Positions 45,480 to 55,809 of a DNA stretch of 64,000 nucleotides are shown piece by piece. A program made the translations under genes and the position numbers. The DNA comes from Drosophila miranda. Its lineage: Eukaryota; Arthropoda; Insecta; Diptera; Drosophilidae. The notes under the pieces were generated by a model. That model was not told where the DNA came from. It did no database searches and saw nothing but the letters and a program-made list of their open reading frames with translations. The stretch's first letter is position 1. Each line of letters begins with the position of its first letter. The DNA is taken from contig NW_022881603.1 of assembly GCF_003369915.1 (NCBI RefSeq), forward strand, positions 28,207,522-28,271,521. The letters are read 5' to 3'.

Positions 45480-45590
45480 GTAAAATAACATCGATGCACC
45501 GAGCATCGATGTTTTTCTGCCGTTATTTACTGATGTTTTCCGATGTTTTTGCTGCTACCGATGTTTTGCAAAACATCGATCGTTTAATTT
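45480..45590. promoter_or_regulatory. ATCGAT-rich region upstream of the CMC4 cluster (copy 1)
   Basis: Three ATCGAT hexamers (ACATCGATGCA, GCATCGATG, ACATCGATCG) and several CGATGTTTT motifs lie within about 100 bp. ATCGAT is the core of DRE and BEAF-32 sites. The same cluster is at 58117-58227. Confidence 0.5.
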
Positions 45591-46013
45591 CAAATCATTG
45601 CGAATTTGTCGTCTGTAAGCAGCAACACAGCAATGCCAAATAAAGTAAACATATTTGACTTAAAATGAATCAAATTTATTATAGATGGTATACATTTGTT
45701 TAAATATGAAACTGCGAACGCCGTTAACATCATTCGAAGGCAACCCGTTGTGTGTTTGGGAAGGTATGAGGAATACTGTTCAGTCACAGACATATACCTT
45801 ATTAATATTACAGAATATACAGTACAATCTCATACACATATACTCATAAATACAATTGTCCATGTCACTTCATGTGAATGAATATGACGACACGAAAATG
45901 ACATTAGCAACTAAGAATAGACAATTGCACTTGTAAACTCGAACCCACCAAAAAGGATGAAGCAATAAACTATTTACTTTGTTGCTCCAAATACCTAAGT
46001 AAATGCACTGAAA
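45591..46013. other. Spacer without recognised gene (copy 1)
   Basis: AT-rich sequence shared with 58228-58651. Short ORFs on both strands (45590-45793, 45696-45881) are conserved only as far as the whole block is duplicated. Nothing further seen. Confidence 0.4.
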
Positions 46014-46343
46014 TGTAACCCCGCACAGAGTAAGTGCACCCTATCTAAAAATACACTCACATGGAGCCTGGCGTTCCTTCCCATACAATAAGAGTACCAC
46101 TGCTAGCTATATAAGGAGATGCATTTGTTCAATAAAACTCAGTACCAGAAACAGTTCCACAACTGCCTGTCACTAATTGTCCCATCGCAATCATCAGAGG
46201 CTGTCGCCGTGTCTTCAGATCCTCATTTCGCGCACCGTATCGTATGATGCCCACTTCGCAGTCCAACTGGTTCAAGTTCTAGTTGCGACGACCAAACTGT
46301 AGACGGTTTATGTACCGTATACAACCCAGCTTCCAACAACACA
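46014..46343 (+). repeat. Possible solo LTR (copy 1)
   Basis: A 330-bp segment with TGTAAC...CAACA ends, a TATA box (GCTATATAAGGAG, about 46108) and AATAAAACTCAG about 25 bp later, the layout of an LTR promoter plus poly(A) signal. No internal retroelement sequence adjoins it. Also at 58652-58981. Confidence 0.5.
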
Positions 46344-46435
46344 ATTTTTAAGTTGTAATATTTTTTTGTATAATAATAACGCAATTATAATAATATAATC
46401 AAATGGGAAAGTTTTGAAACATCGGTCATACATCG

Positions 46436-46717
46436 ATGCATCGAAGAATAAATCCAATGTATCAATCCAACATCGATGTTTTCATTCAAACTTACATCAC
46501 AAAGTTCCGTTCCCTGGTGCCCAACAGTGTGACAGCAGATTTATTGACCAAATATACCAACATGCCCGCTGAAATATACCGGAAAATATCTAAAATATTT
46601 AGAACAAGTACACTGTTCTGTGACAGTCTGGCAATATTGCGCGCGTGCTCAGTGAATGGCAAGTGCCGTAAGAAGAACAGTGCTGCCAACTCTCAACAGG
46701 ATAATGGCTGTTTTTAG
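46436..46717 (+). other. ORF of 93 codons, unsupported
   Basis: Begins MHRRINPMYQSNIDV and ends KKNSAANSQQDNGCF. It starts among ATCGATG repeats (46427-46475) and is followed by a pyrimidine-rich acceptor-like TTTTTTTACAG at about 46781. I cannot tell whether it is a first exon of the Arg-rich gene transcript or chance. Confidence 0.25.
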
Positions 46718-46756
46718 CTTGATGCGCGTAATTAATGCTTTTAACAATTTTTTTTC

Positions 46757-46953
46757 AAGTTATATTTAATATTTTTTTACAGTATTTCCATTGACCCTTC
46801 TAGCTCTACGGGATTAGTCTTAGATTCGAATATGGACGACATAGTCCTACCAATCATGTCTAGCTAATTATTGGACACTTCGTAGTCAACCCATAGCCGT
46901 ATATTTAAATAACAATTAGTAATATCCTTTCACTGACAATAAAACATTACCTT
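46757..46953. repeat. Left part of inverted-repeat arm
   Basis: Reverse-complementary to about 53475-53676. The arm is interrupted by the LTR element at 46954-51771 and resumes at 51776. Confidence 0.85.
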
Positions 46954-47152
46954 TGTAAGATATGAATATTAGTTTATAAGATTTGAATATTAGTTTAAGA
47001 TTTACTCATCGATAGTATTATAAGAAATACCAATGTACTCGATATATCGATACTTGTCCTCGACAAGTATCGATATGCCAACACACATTCATTCGAATAC
47101 GCCGATCAAGAAAGAAGAACATATAATAAAACCGTGCTATGAAAAGTTTACA
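46954..47152 (+). repeat. 5' LTR of the mdg3-like element
   Basis: 199 bp, contains paired ATATCGATA/TATCGATAT motifs around GTCCTCGAC, an inverted palindrome. Confidence 0.92.
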
Positions 47153-47197
47153 TATCAGGTGTGGGGTTTGCCAAAAAAAAAAACTCTGTGATGAACT

Positions 47198-48604
47198 ATG
47201 CAGACAAGAGCGAAAACCAAAAGTGAACTTAGCGACATATTGCGTAGGCAAAACGTATATATTGATCAAGATGCCAACATACACCAATTACGTACAGCAG
47301 TAAAAAAAATCATGGAAGACACGCATGAGCTAGGAAATACGGCGCCAAGCGCAGACGAGACTATGCAGGCAGACATTTTTGCAGTCCCGGTTGAGCGCGA
47401 GATAGATAGAGACAACCGTAGTGCACAACACGCAGTAAAAGCGGCGCCAGAAGAATATGGTGAAAATGTGCAGAAGGCTCGAGAAGCATTCATGCCGCGA
47501 CAAGACAACGCTTGTTCGAAATTGACCATGCGATCAGATGAATACGAAGAAGAATCGCGCCGTTTGCAGCAGTTGGAACAATTGTACGTTTCTCGCAAGC
47601 GCTTAGCTGATCTCAAATTAAGCATATTGAAAACGGAGAAAGAGGCTATGGAGTTGGAAACGCCGAGAGATTGCATCGACTTGACACACATTGAGGCGTT
47701 GATGCGTCCACTTTCTGGAGATGACGACCAGGCTGTAACCAGTTGGATAAGTAACTTTGAGGACATTATGAATTTCCATGGTGTATCCGAGTACAAATGC
47801 TGGATATTAGCGAAGCGGCTGCTATGCGGATCGGCGAAGGCGTACATCGACCATGTGGCGCCTTTGACTTGGCAATTGATGCGAGCAGAATTGCTCAACG
47901 TCTTTGAGCAGAAAGTGACAGCGTGGGACATTGGAAAGCGACTGGAGGCACGGAAAATTGCAAATAATGAAAGCGCATTGCAATATTTCGTCGCAATGTG
48001 CAGCATAGCGTCGCAAGCAGACATGGCCACGAGCGATGTGGTCAAGTTCATCGTAGAGGGACTGCAGGACAAGACGGGCATGGCAGCATCCATGCTATAT
48101 TGCAGCAGACTCAACGAGTTGCGTGACAAGATGGTCACCTATGATAAGGTCAGAAGAGCTCCTGGCGTCGTAGCAATTCGTAGCGAAGGTATGACAAAGG
48201 GAAAACTAAATGTGAGTATTGCAGTTGGGCAGCAGCAAGGTGGTGGCGCAATGCGTTGCTACAACTGTCGGCAATTTGGGCACGTTATGAAGGAATGCAG
48301 TCAGCCAAAGAGACCGGATGGGGCATGTTTAAACTGTTGGAGTACCAGCCACAAAAAATTTGACTTTAAAGCACCACCAAAGTATCAGATGCAGATTCGT
48401 GTAACAGAAACAACACCATTTCATTGTACTCCGCGTCGTTTATCCTACCATGAGAGAGAGAAAGTAGCTGAAATAGTAGATGATCTGTTAGAAAAGAAAG
48501 TAATCCGTCATAGTGAGTCTCCATATGCTTCCCCGTTGGTCCTAGTAAAAAAAAAATCAGGAGAACTTCGAATGTGTGTCGATTACCGTGGTCTGAACAA
48601 ATGA
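47198..48604 (+). pseudogene. gag plus start of pol of the mdg3-like element, protease deleted
   Basis: A 468-residue frame from ATG 47198. The N-terminus is SAP-like (ELSDILRRQNVYIDQDANI), followed by a coiled-coil region, a capsid region (WISNFEDIMNFHGV) and a CCHC knuckle CYNCRQFGHVMKEC with the start of a second (CLNCWSTSHK). There the frame jumps into the RT N-terminal region (HSESPYASPLVLVKKKSG) with no protease, so an in-frame deletion has removed it. A TGA at 48602-48604 then interrupts RT just after CVDYRGLNK. Confidence 0.85.
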
Positions 48605-51466
48605 ATTGTTAAAGATAATTTCCCATTGCCCCTTATTGAGGACTGTCTTGAGTTTTTAGAAAACAAGTGCTGTTTTTCCATTATAGATTTGAAAAGTGGG
48701 TATCATCAAATAGGCGTAGAAGAAAAATCAGTTCCGTATACATCGTTTGTGACACCGCAAGGACAGTATGAGTACTTGAGAATGCCCTTTGGGTTAAAAA
48801 ATGGATCCGCTATTTTTCAGAGATTTATTTCGGAGCTCTTGAGAGACTTTATTAGGAACAAAAGCATTGTAGTGTACATGGATGATATATTAGTAGCGAC
48901 TAAAACAGTTGAAGATTACATGGATATATTAAAAAGACTATGCATTCGGTTTAGCGAGCAAAATTTAGAGATAAATCTAAAAAAGTGTAGGTTTGTCAAT
49001 CGAAACATCGATTTCCTGGGGTATAAAGTTAATCAAAACGGAATAGTTCCTAGTGATTCCCATATTGAGGCCTTGAAAAAATACCCAGTCCCTCAAAATG
49101 TAAAAGCACTGCACTCATGCTTGGGATTCTTTTCGTATTTTCGACGTTTCATGTTGTCATTTGCGACGACAGCTAAGCCCTTGGTGCAGTTGTTAAAAGA
49201 AGGTGGTCCGTTTCCCATGAATAGAGAACAGGTGAAGACGTTTGAAACTCTTAAGAATGCGTTGGCAAATCGTCCGGTATTAGCCATTTTTAGCCCAAAT
49301 AGAGAAACGGAATTACATACAGACGCAAGTTCATACGGTTATGGCGCAATACTGATGCAAAGACAAGATGATGGGAAGATGCACCCTGTGTCCTATTATT
49401 CCGGCAAAACAACAGAAAGAGAATCACGTTATCATAGTTTCGAACTAGAGACATTGGCTATAATTTATGCATTGAGGCGTTTTAGAGCATATTTGGAGCA
49501 TAGGTCCTTCAAAATAATCACGGATTGTAATTCGTTAGTACAGACGTTAACCAGAAAGTCAATTAGTCCTAAGATAGCACGGTGGTCCCTAGAGTTAGAG
49601 AACTATGATTACTCCATTATGCACAGACCTGGGGCCAGTATGGCGCACGTTGATGCGCTGAGCAAACAAGATCAAGTGACGAATATGTTAGAGGATGGTT
49701 ATAGAGTCAAATACGGTTTAGAAAAGTCTAATTTAGAAAAAGATGAGAGTAGAAAGCAATATACAAGGAATAGTGTAAGTAGAGACAACACTGGTAGTGA
49801 GCATAGAGGTACCGTAGAGAACCCTGTGATTAAGTGTAGAGAATTAAATATCAATAGAGAGCGTAGTAGTACCGTACAGAACCCTGCGATTGAGTGTGGA
49901 GAATCAAGTGCAGTAGGAAGTAGATTGGGAAATAGGTGGAAGTCTGATGATAGAGAGAAGCTTGGTGGTGATTGTAGAGATAACATAGAGAATAGTGAAT
50001 ATAGGGAAAAGGATGGATGGAAGATTGAAATTAGAGATTTGAGCCAATGTAGAGGAAGCGTTAACGATGTGGTGGGGGGAGTAAAGTACATTAGTAGTAG
50101 GAATTCAGATAAAGAGAAAAAATGTGTTGAGGATACAGTAGAGAGGGACAATTTAGAGTTTCAGGAGGAAAGATTACTAAAATCATTGATAGTTGGGGTA
50201 GTAGGTGCAACGCCAGAAGATGTTGATTTGATATTGCAAACAGAACAGATGCGAGACAAGGAAGTAGTTAGGATTCGAAAAATGCTAGAGGATGGAATTG
50301 AAGTAGATTTTGAAATGATAGATGGTATTGTTTACAAGAGGAGTTGTGAAAACAAACTATGTTTCTATGTACCAATGTGTATGGAAGAGCAGTTGATAAG
50401 GCGGTCACACGAAAAACTAGGACATCTGGCCGCAGAGAAGTGCGTGAGTGACCTTTTGAGGACCTACTGGTTTCCGTCAATGAGAAGTAAAGTGGCAAGG
50501 TTCATCAGAAACTGTCTACCGTGTATACTACACTCGATGCCTAAAACAATCCATAACAGAACGCTCCATAGTATCCCAAAGTCGTGTGTTCCTTTTCATA
50601 CCCTACATGTTGATCATTTGGGTCCGTTGCCGAGTATTAGATCTAAGCGAAAACACCTCCTTGTGGTAATAGATGCATTCACTAAGTTTGTCAAATTGTT
50701 CCCGGTTAATAGTACCAGCACGCGGGAAGCGAAGGATGCCTTAAGTAAATATTTTGATTTCTATAGTCGCCCTACTAGGATAATATCAGATCGTGGGACC
50801 TGTTTCACCTCGTTAGAGTTCTCTAGTTTTCTACAGGAGAGAGGGATAGAGCACATTAAGGTAGCTACAGGTGCACCGCAGGCGAATGGCCAAGTGGAGC
50901 GGGTGAATCGTGTTCTTACTCCTATGTTAGGAAAACTGTCAGAGCCCCTTGAGCAAGCCGATTGGTATAGGTTGATGAGCAAGGTAGAGCACGCCATTAA
51001 TAACTCCGTTAACAGCAGTACGAAAAAGACACCCAGCACATTGTTATTTGGAATACCCCAGAAAGGACCCGTTGTAGATGAATTAACCGAATACCTAGAG
51101 GAGAAGTTAGCGTCAGAACTTAGAGAGTTGGAAACTATAAGAGAAATAGCAAGTGAGAACATACGGTTGTCGAAGAAAAGAAATGAGAAGATGTATGCCC
51201 ATAAACATAGAGCCCCATTAAAGTATGAACCTGGTGACTATGTAGCAGTCCGGCATGTGGACACAACACCGGGGATCAATAAGAAGTTCGCACCAAAGTA
51301 TCGAGGACCGTACAGGATCAATAGAGTATTGGATAATGATCGTTATGAGGTTGTCGACATTGAGGACTGTCAGTTGACGCAAATGCCATTCCGAAGTATA
51401 TTAGAACCAGCAAGGCTTAAACCCTGGGTAGAGTGTAAGGATAAAACCATGGTCTCATGTTGTTAA
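48605..51466 (+). pseudogene. pol of the mdg3-like element (RT, RNase H, integrase)
   Basis: The same frame continues after the TGA at 48602-48604. RT motifs IDLKSGYHQI and YMDD (48875-48886) are followed by RNase H (HTDASSYGYGAILM, about 49316). A long Asn/Arg/Glu-rich linker (about 49700-50150) is followed by integrase with a zinc-binding HHCC region (HEKLGHL...CLPCIL) and D,D,E residues in LHVDHLGPLP, IISDRGTCFTS and GQVERVNR. A GPY-type C-terminus (PKYRGPYRINRVL) follows. This 946-codon stretch has no further stops, so only the stop and the protease loss visibly disable the element. Confidence 0.88.
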
Positions 51467-51572
51467 TCGATGAAATAGTATGTTAAGTAAGACAATACCG
51501 AATAAGAAATGTTTAACCAACTGTATGCCTTAGTGTGTAGATCGTGGGCGATCTGTAGTCAGGTTGCCCGAA

Positions 51573-51771
51573 TGTAAGATATGAATATTAGTTTATAAGA
51601 TTTGAATATTAGTTTAAGATTTACTCATCGATAGTATTATAAGAAATACCAATGTACTCGATATATCGATACTTGTCCTCGACAAGTATCGATATGCCAA
51701 CACACATTCATTCGAATACGCCGATCAAGAAAGAAGAACATATAATAAAACCGTGCTATTAAAAGTTTACA
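51573..51771 (+). repeat. 3' LTR of the mdg3-like element
   Basis: 199 bp, one mismatch to the 5' LTR (GCTATT versus GCTATG near the end). Confidence 0.92.
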
Positions 51772-51906
51772 CCTTATTCATAGAATGCTGATGCCAGTTC
51801 ATACACCGAACATGTCGCAAAGGAACTTCTGGATTGGATCCCAGGGTCGTCGGCTCTGGCATTCGGCTAGCGCCGCGTCATCATGAGCCAGCCATGACGC
51901 CCATTC

Positions 51907-52048
51907 ATGCGACGCCGAATCAAAAGCTGAGATAGCTTCGAGACGAGTAAGTGAATCAGTATGTAATTGTGGACACAATTTAAAAATATTTCTTTTTTCA
52001 CAGAGGACCTACATATGTATCGTAAGCTTCGCCACAAACGCCGTTTTT
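51907..52048 (+). pseudogene. Arg-rich protein gene, truncated copy 1
   Basis: ATG at 51907, but codon 8 is TGA (51928-51930) where the other copies have TGG. The donor, the intron and the start of exon 2 follow; the copy ends at about 52048 in the inverted-repeat junction. The mdg3-like element lies upstream. Confidence 0.75.
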
Positions 52049-52129
52049 CATGTTTGTTTTTCATATTCTCGTTTTCCACCATTTTGAGTGGCTAAAGAAA
52101 ATATGAAATAACGTAAAAACAAGATTAAA

Positions 52130-52440
52130 AGGAACTTTTAAAAACCAGTGACCTTGTGCTGATTTCTGTTTGCCTGGTATTCCACATTTAAAATTCCACT
52201 TTTCCACCATTTTGAGCGGCCGAAGAACGGAAATGTGACCAAAGAAAATATGAGAAAACGTTGCAAAATTTGGGGATTTGAAAAATGGCGGGACAAATAA
52301 TAAAATTAAAAAAACCAGTGACCTTCTGCTGATTTCTGTTCGCCTGGTATCCCAGATTTGTAATTTCCGTTTTTGGGCATTTGAAAGTTGTTGTACAACA
52401 ACAAGAACAAATTTTGTACAACAATTGACAACAACAACTT
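52130..52440 (-). repeat. Dispersed repeat with core CCAGTGACCTT...GCCTGGTAT
   Basis: A 40-bp unit reading AACCAGTGACCTT(C/G)TGCTG then ATTTCTGTT(C/T)GCCTGGTAT occurs at about 52140 and 52312 here, and again (either strand) at about 59945, 60090 and 61365. Surrounding sequence is AT-rich with complementary ACAACAACTT/AAGTTGTTGT arms near 52390-52445. Confidence 0.6.
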
Positions 52441-52960
52441 TTGTTGTTTTCTCCGTTATTTGTGGCCCGATCTAGGCGTGCGACGGCTTCCCGTACTCGG
52501 AATAGGTTCCTTGATCTAATGCAGTCCTTATCAAGGACCAAGGATTCAGGATATTTTTTCCAGACACATATATCTTGGTTTCCCTCTTATTCGTGGCCCG
52601 ATCGCGACGTACGCCAGCTTCTGCGATCAGATCTGTCCTTGATCATTCGCTAAGGACTACAACAAACGAACCATACAGATCTAGTTTTTCCGGCTATTTG
52701 TGGGCCGATTTAGGCGTGCGACGGCTTCCTGTGGTCGAAAAAATGTCCCTGATTTGATGGAGTCCTTATCAAGGACATTTTCCCGAATCGAAAATATGTA
52801 TTTTTCTCCGCTATTTGTGAACCGATCTGGGCGTGCCACGCCTTTTTTAACCGGGATAGTGTCCCCAAAACAGAAGACAGAAAGGATGAGTTTTCAATCA
52901 TTTTATTCATCAGAACTAAGCTTAGTATAGGATACGTTAGTATAAATAAATAAACAAGTG
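52440..52960 (-). repeat. Minisatellite of ~120-bp units (four units)
   Basis: Units share GGCGTGCGACGG, TATTTGTGGCCCGATCTAGG and palindromes like GTCCTTGATAAGGAC. Reverse-complementary to the three-unit array at 59500-59860, which has lost one unit. Confidence 0.75.
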
Positions 52961-53101
52961 AATAAAATTTGTATCTACTATCTAAATGTTTAAACGCGTA
53001 TATCCTTAAACCTAACAACAACGATATGTATCTAGAGTGTAGTAGCCCGCGTAGCTCCTCGCTTGGTTGCCATAGTCAAAGTCCTTGTTGTCGATGGCTT
53101 G

Positions 53102-53344
53102 TTAGACTCGGATGCTACGGGGTGCGATTCTGTCCTGCTGGGATACGATTCTGTCCGGCTGGGATACTTTGATAGGACCCCGTCTGGCGGGTCGAAATCG
53201 GATACGACTTCGTTTGTGGCGAAGCTTACGATACATATGTAGGTCCTCTGTGAAAAAAGAAATATTTTTAAATTGTGTCCACAATTACATACTGATTCAC
53301 TTACTCGTCTCGAAGCTATCCCAGCTTTTGATTCGGCGACGCAT
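53102..53344 (-). CDS. Arg-rich 61-residue protein gene, two exons (copy 2)
   Basis: Exon 1 is 53344-53305, the intron 53304-53248 (GTAAGT...TTTCACAG) and exon 2 53247-53102. The protein begins MRRRIKSWDSFET and continues with KLRHKRSRIRFRPARRG; about 15 of 61 residues are Arg, and there is one Trp and no Cys. The 57-bp intron and conserved splice sites in three copies support a real gene. High Arg content could mean a nucleic-acid-binding, ribosomal or sperm chromatin protein; nothing in the sequence decides. An upstream exon cannot be excluded. Confidence 0.55.
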
Positions 53345-53675
53345 GAATGGGCGTCATGGCTGGCTCATGATGACGCGGCGCTAGCCGAATGCCAGAGCCG
53401 ACGACCCTGGGATCCAATCCAGAAAGTTCCTTTGCGACATGTTCGGTGTATGAACTGGCATCAGCATTCTATGAATAAGGTAATGTTTTATTGTCAGTGA
53501 AAGGATATTACTAATTGTTATTTAAATATACGGCTATGGGTTGACTACGAAGTGTCCAATAATTAGCTAGACATGATGGGTACGACTATGTCGTCCATAT
53601 TCGAATCTAAAACTAATCCCGTAGAGCTAGAAGGGTCAATGGAAATACTGTAAAAAAATATTAAATATAACTTGA

Positions 53676-53800
53676 AACGAGGGGGAACGTTGTGAGTTGC
53701 TGAGGAGACCGCAACTCTACAGTTATACTCGATACTAAGTCAGTATGGCTCTCCTCCGGCAGACGCCGCTAATATTAAGCGACACGACAAAGAGTGCGTT
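53676..53800 (-). mobile_element. Helentron-like 3' end fragment (copy D)
   Basis: Reverse complement of the terminal 125 bp of the element at 60134-61240, including the hairpin and AAACGAGGGGG terminus. It is fused at 53800 directly to exon 2 of the family E gene, marking the left edge of the second gene block. Confidence 0.82.
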
Positions 53801-54151
53801 TTGCAGAAGTTACTACTTCCAGATGCTCCTCACCTGGCAACTAGAGCTGATCCAGAAAAAGTCGAAAGATTTGTAGGATCAGTTGTTAAGAAAAATGGTA
53901 AACAATACTATGAATTCGGTCCACAGAACTCTAGACATCATCATGTCATATCGGGACCAACGTTCGACGCAAAAAGTGTTACATTATTAGTAAAGAATCG
54001 GATCAGTGAAAAGCACTGGGTAAATGAATCAGTGATTGAGTCTAAAATGCGATGGGCAGAGGTACAAGAAATAGTCTCGGATTGTTTAAAAAAGCAAGAC
54101 AATCGTATATATAATTATATGAGTTATTTGCTAGAAAATCGTAAGCGGTAA
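53801..54151 (+). pseudogene. Family E gene, 5'-truncated copy 2
   Basis: Matches 41243-41593 with a few substitutions (for example SEKHWVNES versus SKKHCVNES). Exon 1 and the first part of exon 2 are replaced by Helentron-like sequence. The remaining 116 codons are open. Confidence 0.85.
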
Positions 54152-54503
54152 AACATTTTTACACGTTATATATAATGTGTTTTAAGTGCATGTGCCTGAA
54201 TAAATGTTTAATACCCCTTTAGCTTATCCTATTATTATCCCTTTATCCTATTATTGTTTACGTATGCAGCCTCAGCTAATATGTAATTAAAGCGAAATGA
54301 CTTGTACTTTAAGAATAAAATGGTGTATAACGCGCATTAGAATGTACCTAACATCTTTTAGAAATTAGTTGGTAGATAATGTTCACCCTACGGCAATATA
54401 AAAGAACAAATAATCAATTCTATTCCAGCAACACTGTTATTGGCTTTTTGTTGTGAAACGGTCCAAATCATACTATCAGTCGTCATGACTTCTTCCCCTT
54501 TAC

Positions 54504-54749
54504 AAAAGTAAACAATTGAGGAGTATTTCAAGAAACTTTTATAGAAAATTCGGTGGAAAGGTTGGCAACAAGATAAGCTAAGAAAATGGAAAGCGTTGTT
54601 ATGAGTTCGGTCCAGACAATTTCAAGCCAGGATGTATCATAGAAGAATTCATGGTTGACGACAAAGAAGTTACTTTTTTGGTTCTGAATCGGATGAGCGG
54701 GGAGCACTGGAATAATGAAAGCGTGATTAAGTGGAAACCAGGTCAATAG
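54504..54749 (+). pseudogene. Decayed family E relative (copy 2)
   Basis: Duplicate of 41946-42191 with the same broken upstream frame and the motif GCTTTTTGTTGTGAAAC at about 54442. Confidence 0.6.
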
Positions 54750-55135
54750 TTTCAGAAAATTTATGCCGCAAAATCGTAGATAAATTCATTATAATATTGT
54801 ATTGGTCGCTTGTGAAAATCATGTTAAATTGTTTAGAATTTTGAAACAAGGAGTGCGGTTTCCAAATTTCCGCCATAATGTGCCTTTAAATAAGTGATAT
54901 GATAATAAGTATTTGCCATTCCACGTAAATGAAGTTAAAAAGCACCATATAGTAGCACCATTCCCATCACTAACATTAAAAGCTTCTTTTTGTTGTGAAA
55001 TATTTTGTATGATTTCGAGCTACCACTAAACAACCCGACCATTTAAAAGGTTGGCCCTCAGTGCTTATTGCCTAATTGTTGCACAGATATACATAAAGAA
55101 AGCATATATTGTAGTAAAAAACAAACCCAAAGCAA

Positions 55136-55713
55136 TGGAAGTCGAAACAAACAACAGTTCCAGTAATGACTCCATCGATCAAATTGAGTCATCCCAAGGT
55201 CCAGTGATGAATATTTCTGGGAGACGTCGAGACACCCCTCGCATTAGGGGGAAAAATAACAATTCCAACGATCCTAAGTAGAATTCTGTTGAAATGTAGC
55301 TCTCCACCACCACTGCCCCAAGCGATCCGTACAAAGTCGACTACACACAGAAGCTGTGTTTCCTGTGTGTAAAAACACCAGTCGAACGGAAGCGCTTATA
55401 CCATATGTTCCTGTCGACGTCTACGCCTCTAGGCAACGACTTCGAGAAAGTGAATTCTATGTACAGGAATAAAGCAGACTTCAAAATTGACCACCAATTC
55501 AGCGTGGGCACAATCTGTGCAGGATCACTGTACCGCAGAGTTCAGAAACACTTTTCCGATGCTACGTGGAACAAGCAAGGGAATGTTTTTGAAATGGAAA
55601 TGATTGGAGAGTGTGACGCCTATGGGGTTCAAAATAAAGTGTATCAGATGCACAGTGAGGAAGTGGAAAAACTATTTAATTACATAAAGTACTTGAGCAT
55701 TACAAAGAGCTGA
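55136..55713 (+). pseudogene. Uncharacterised CxxC gene (copy 2), frameshifted
   Basis: Same N-terminal frame (MEVETNNSSS..., stop at 55279-55281) and CxxC domain as copy 1. It has one C fewer in CACTGCCCC(C)AAG near 55316, so the domain frame is broken earlier; an internal ATG at 55405 opens 102 codons. It keeps the full C-terminus ending VEKLFNYIKYLSITKS, which is deleted in copy 1. Confidence 0.6.
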
Positions 55714-55809
55714 ACCAAAACTGTCTTTAAATATCTGAGTTGTGATTGTTTTTTACATCTTTATTAAAACTCGTCTTTAAACATACTTGTAGTATGGGTT
55801 GTTTCTTGG

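Larger units (their letters stand above)
46954..51771 (+). mobile_element. Ty3/gypsy-type LTR retrotransposon with short LTRs (mdg3-like)
   Basis: Two 199-bp LTRs (TGTAAGAT...TTTACA) differ by one base and are flanked by the target duplication CCTT (46950-46953 and 51772-51775). Gag and pol fill the interior; there is no env. The empty site survives in the opposite inverted arm (ATTACCTTATTC, antisense at about 53475), proving insertion after the inverted repeat formed. Naming it mdg3-like rests on short LTRs and pol features only. Confidence 0.9.
51776..53676. repeat. Inverted repeat around the Arg-rich gene
   Basis: 51776-52048 is the reverse complement of about 53224-53475, and, with 46757-46953, extends to 53676. 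The arms total about 470 bp without the LTR element and are near identical. The spacer 52050-53220 is the inverted downstream part of the Arg-rich locus, also found in direct form at 59260-61390. Confidence 0.85.

Noticed and set aside
53102..53344. Assignment of the Arg-rich protein as a protamine
   Set aside because: Arg content is suggestive but it lacks Cys, HMG-like features or any recognised motif; left unnamed.
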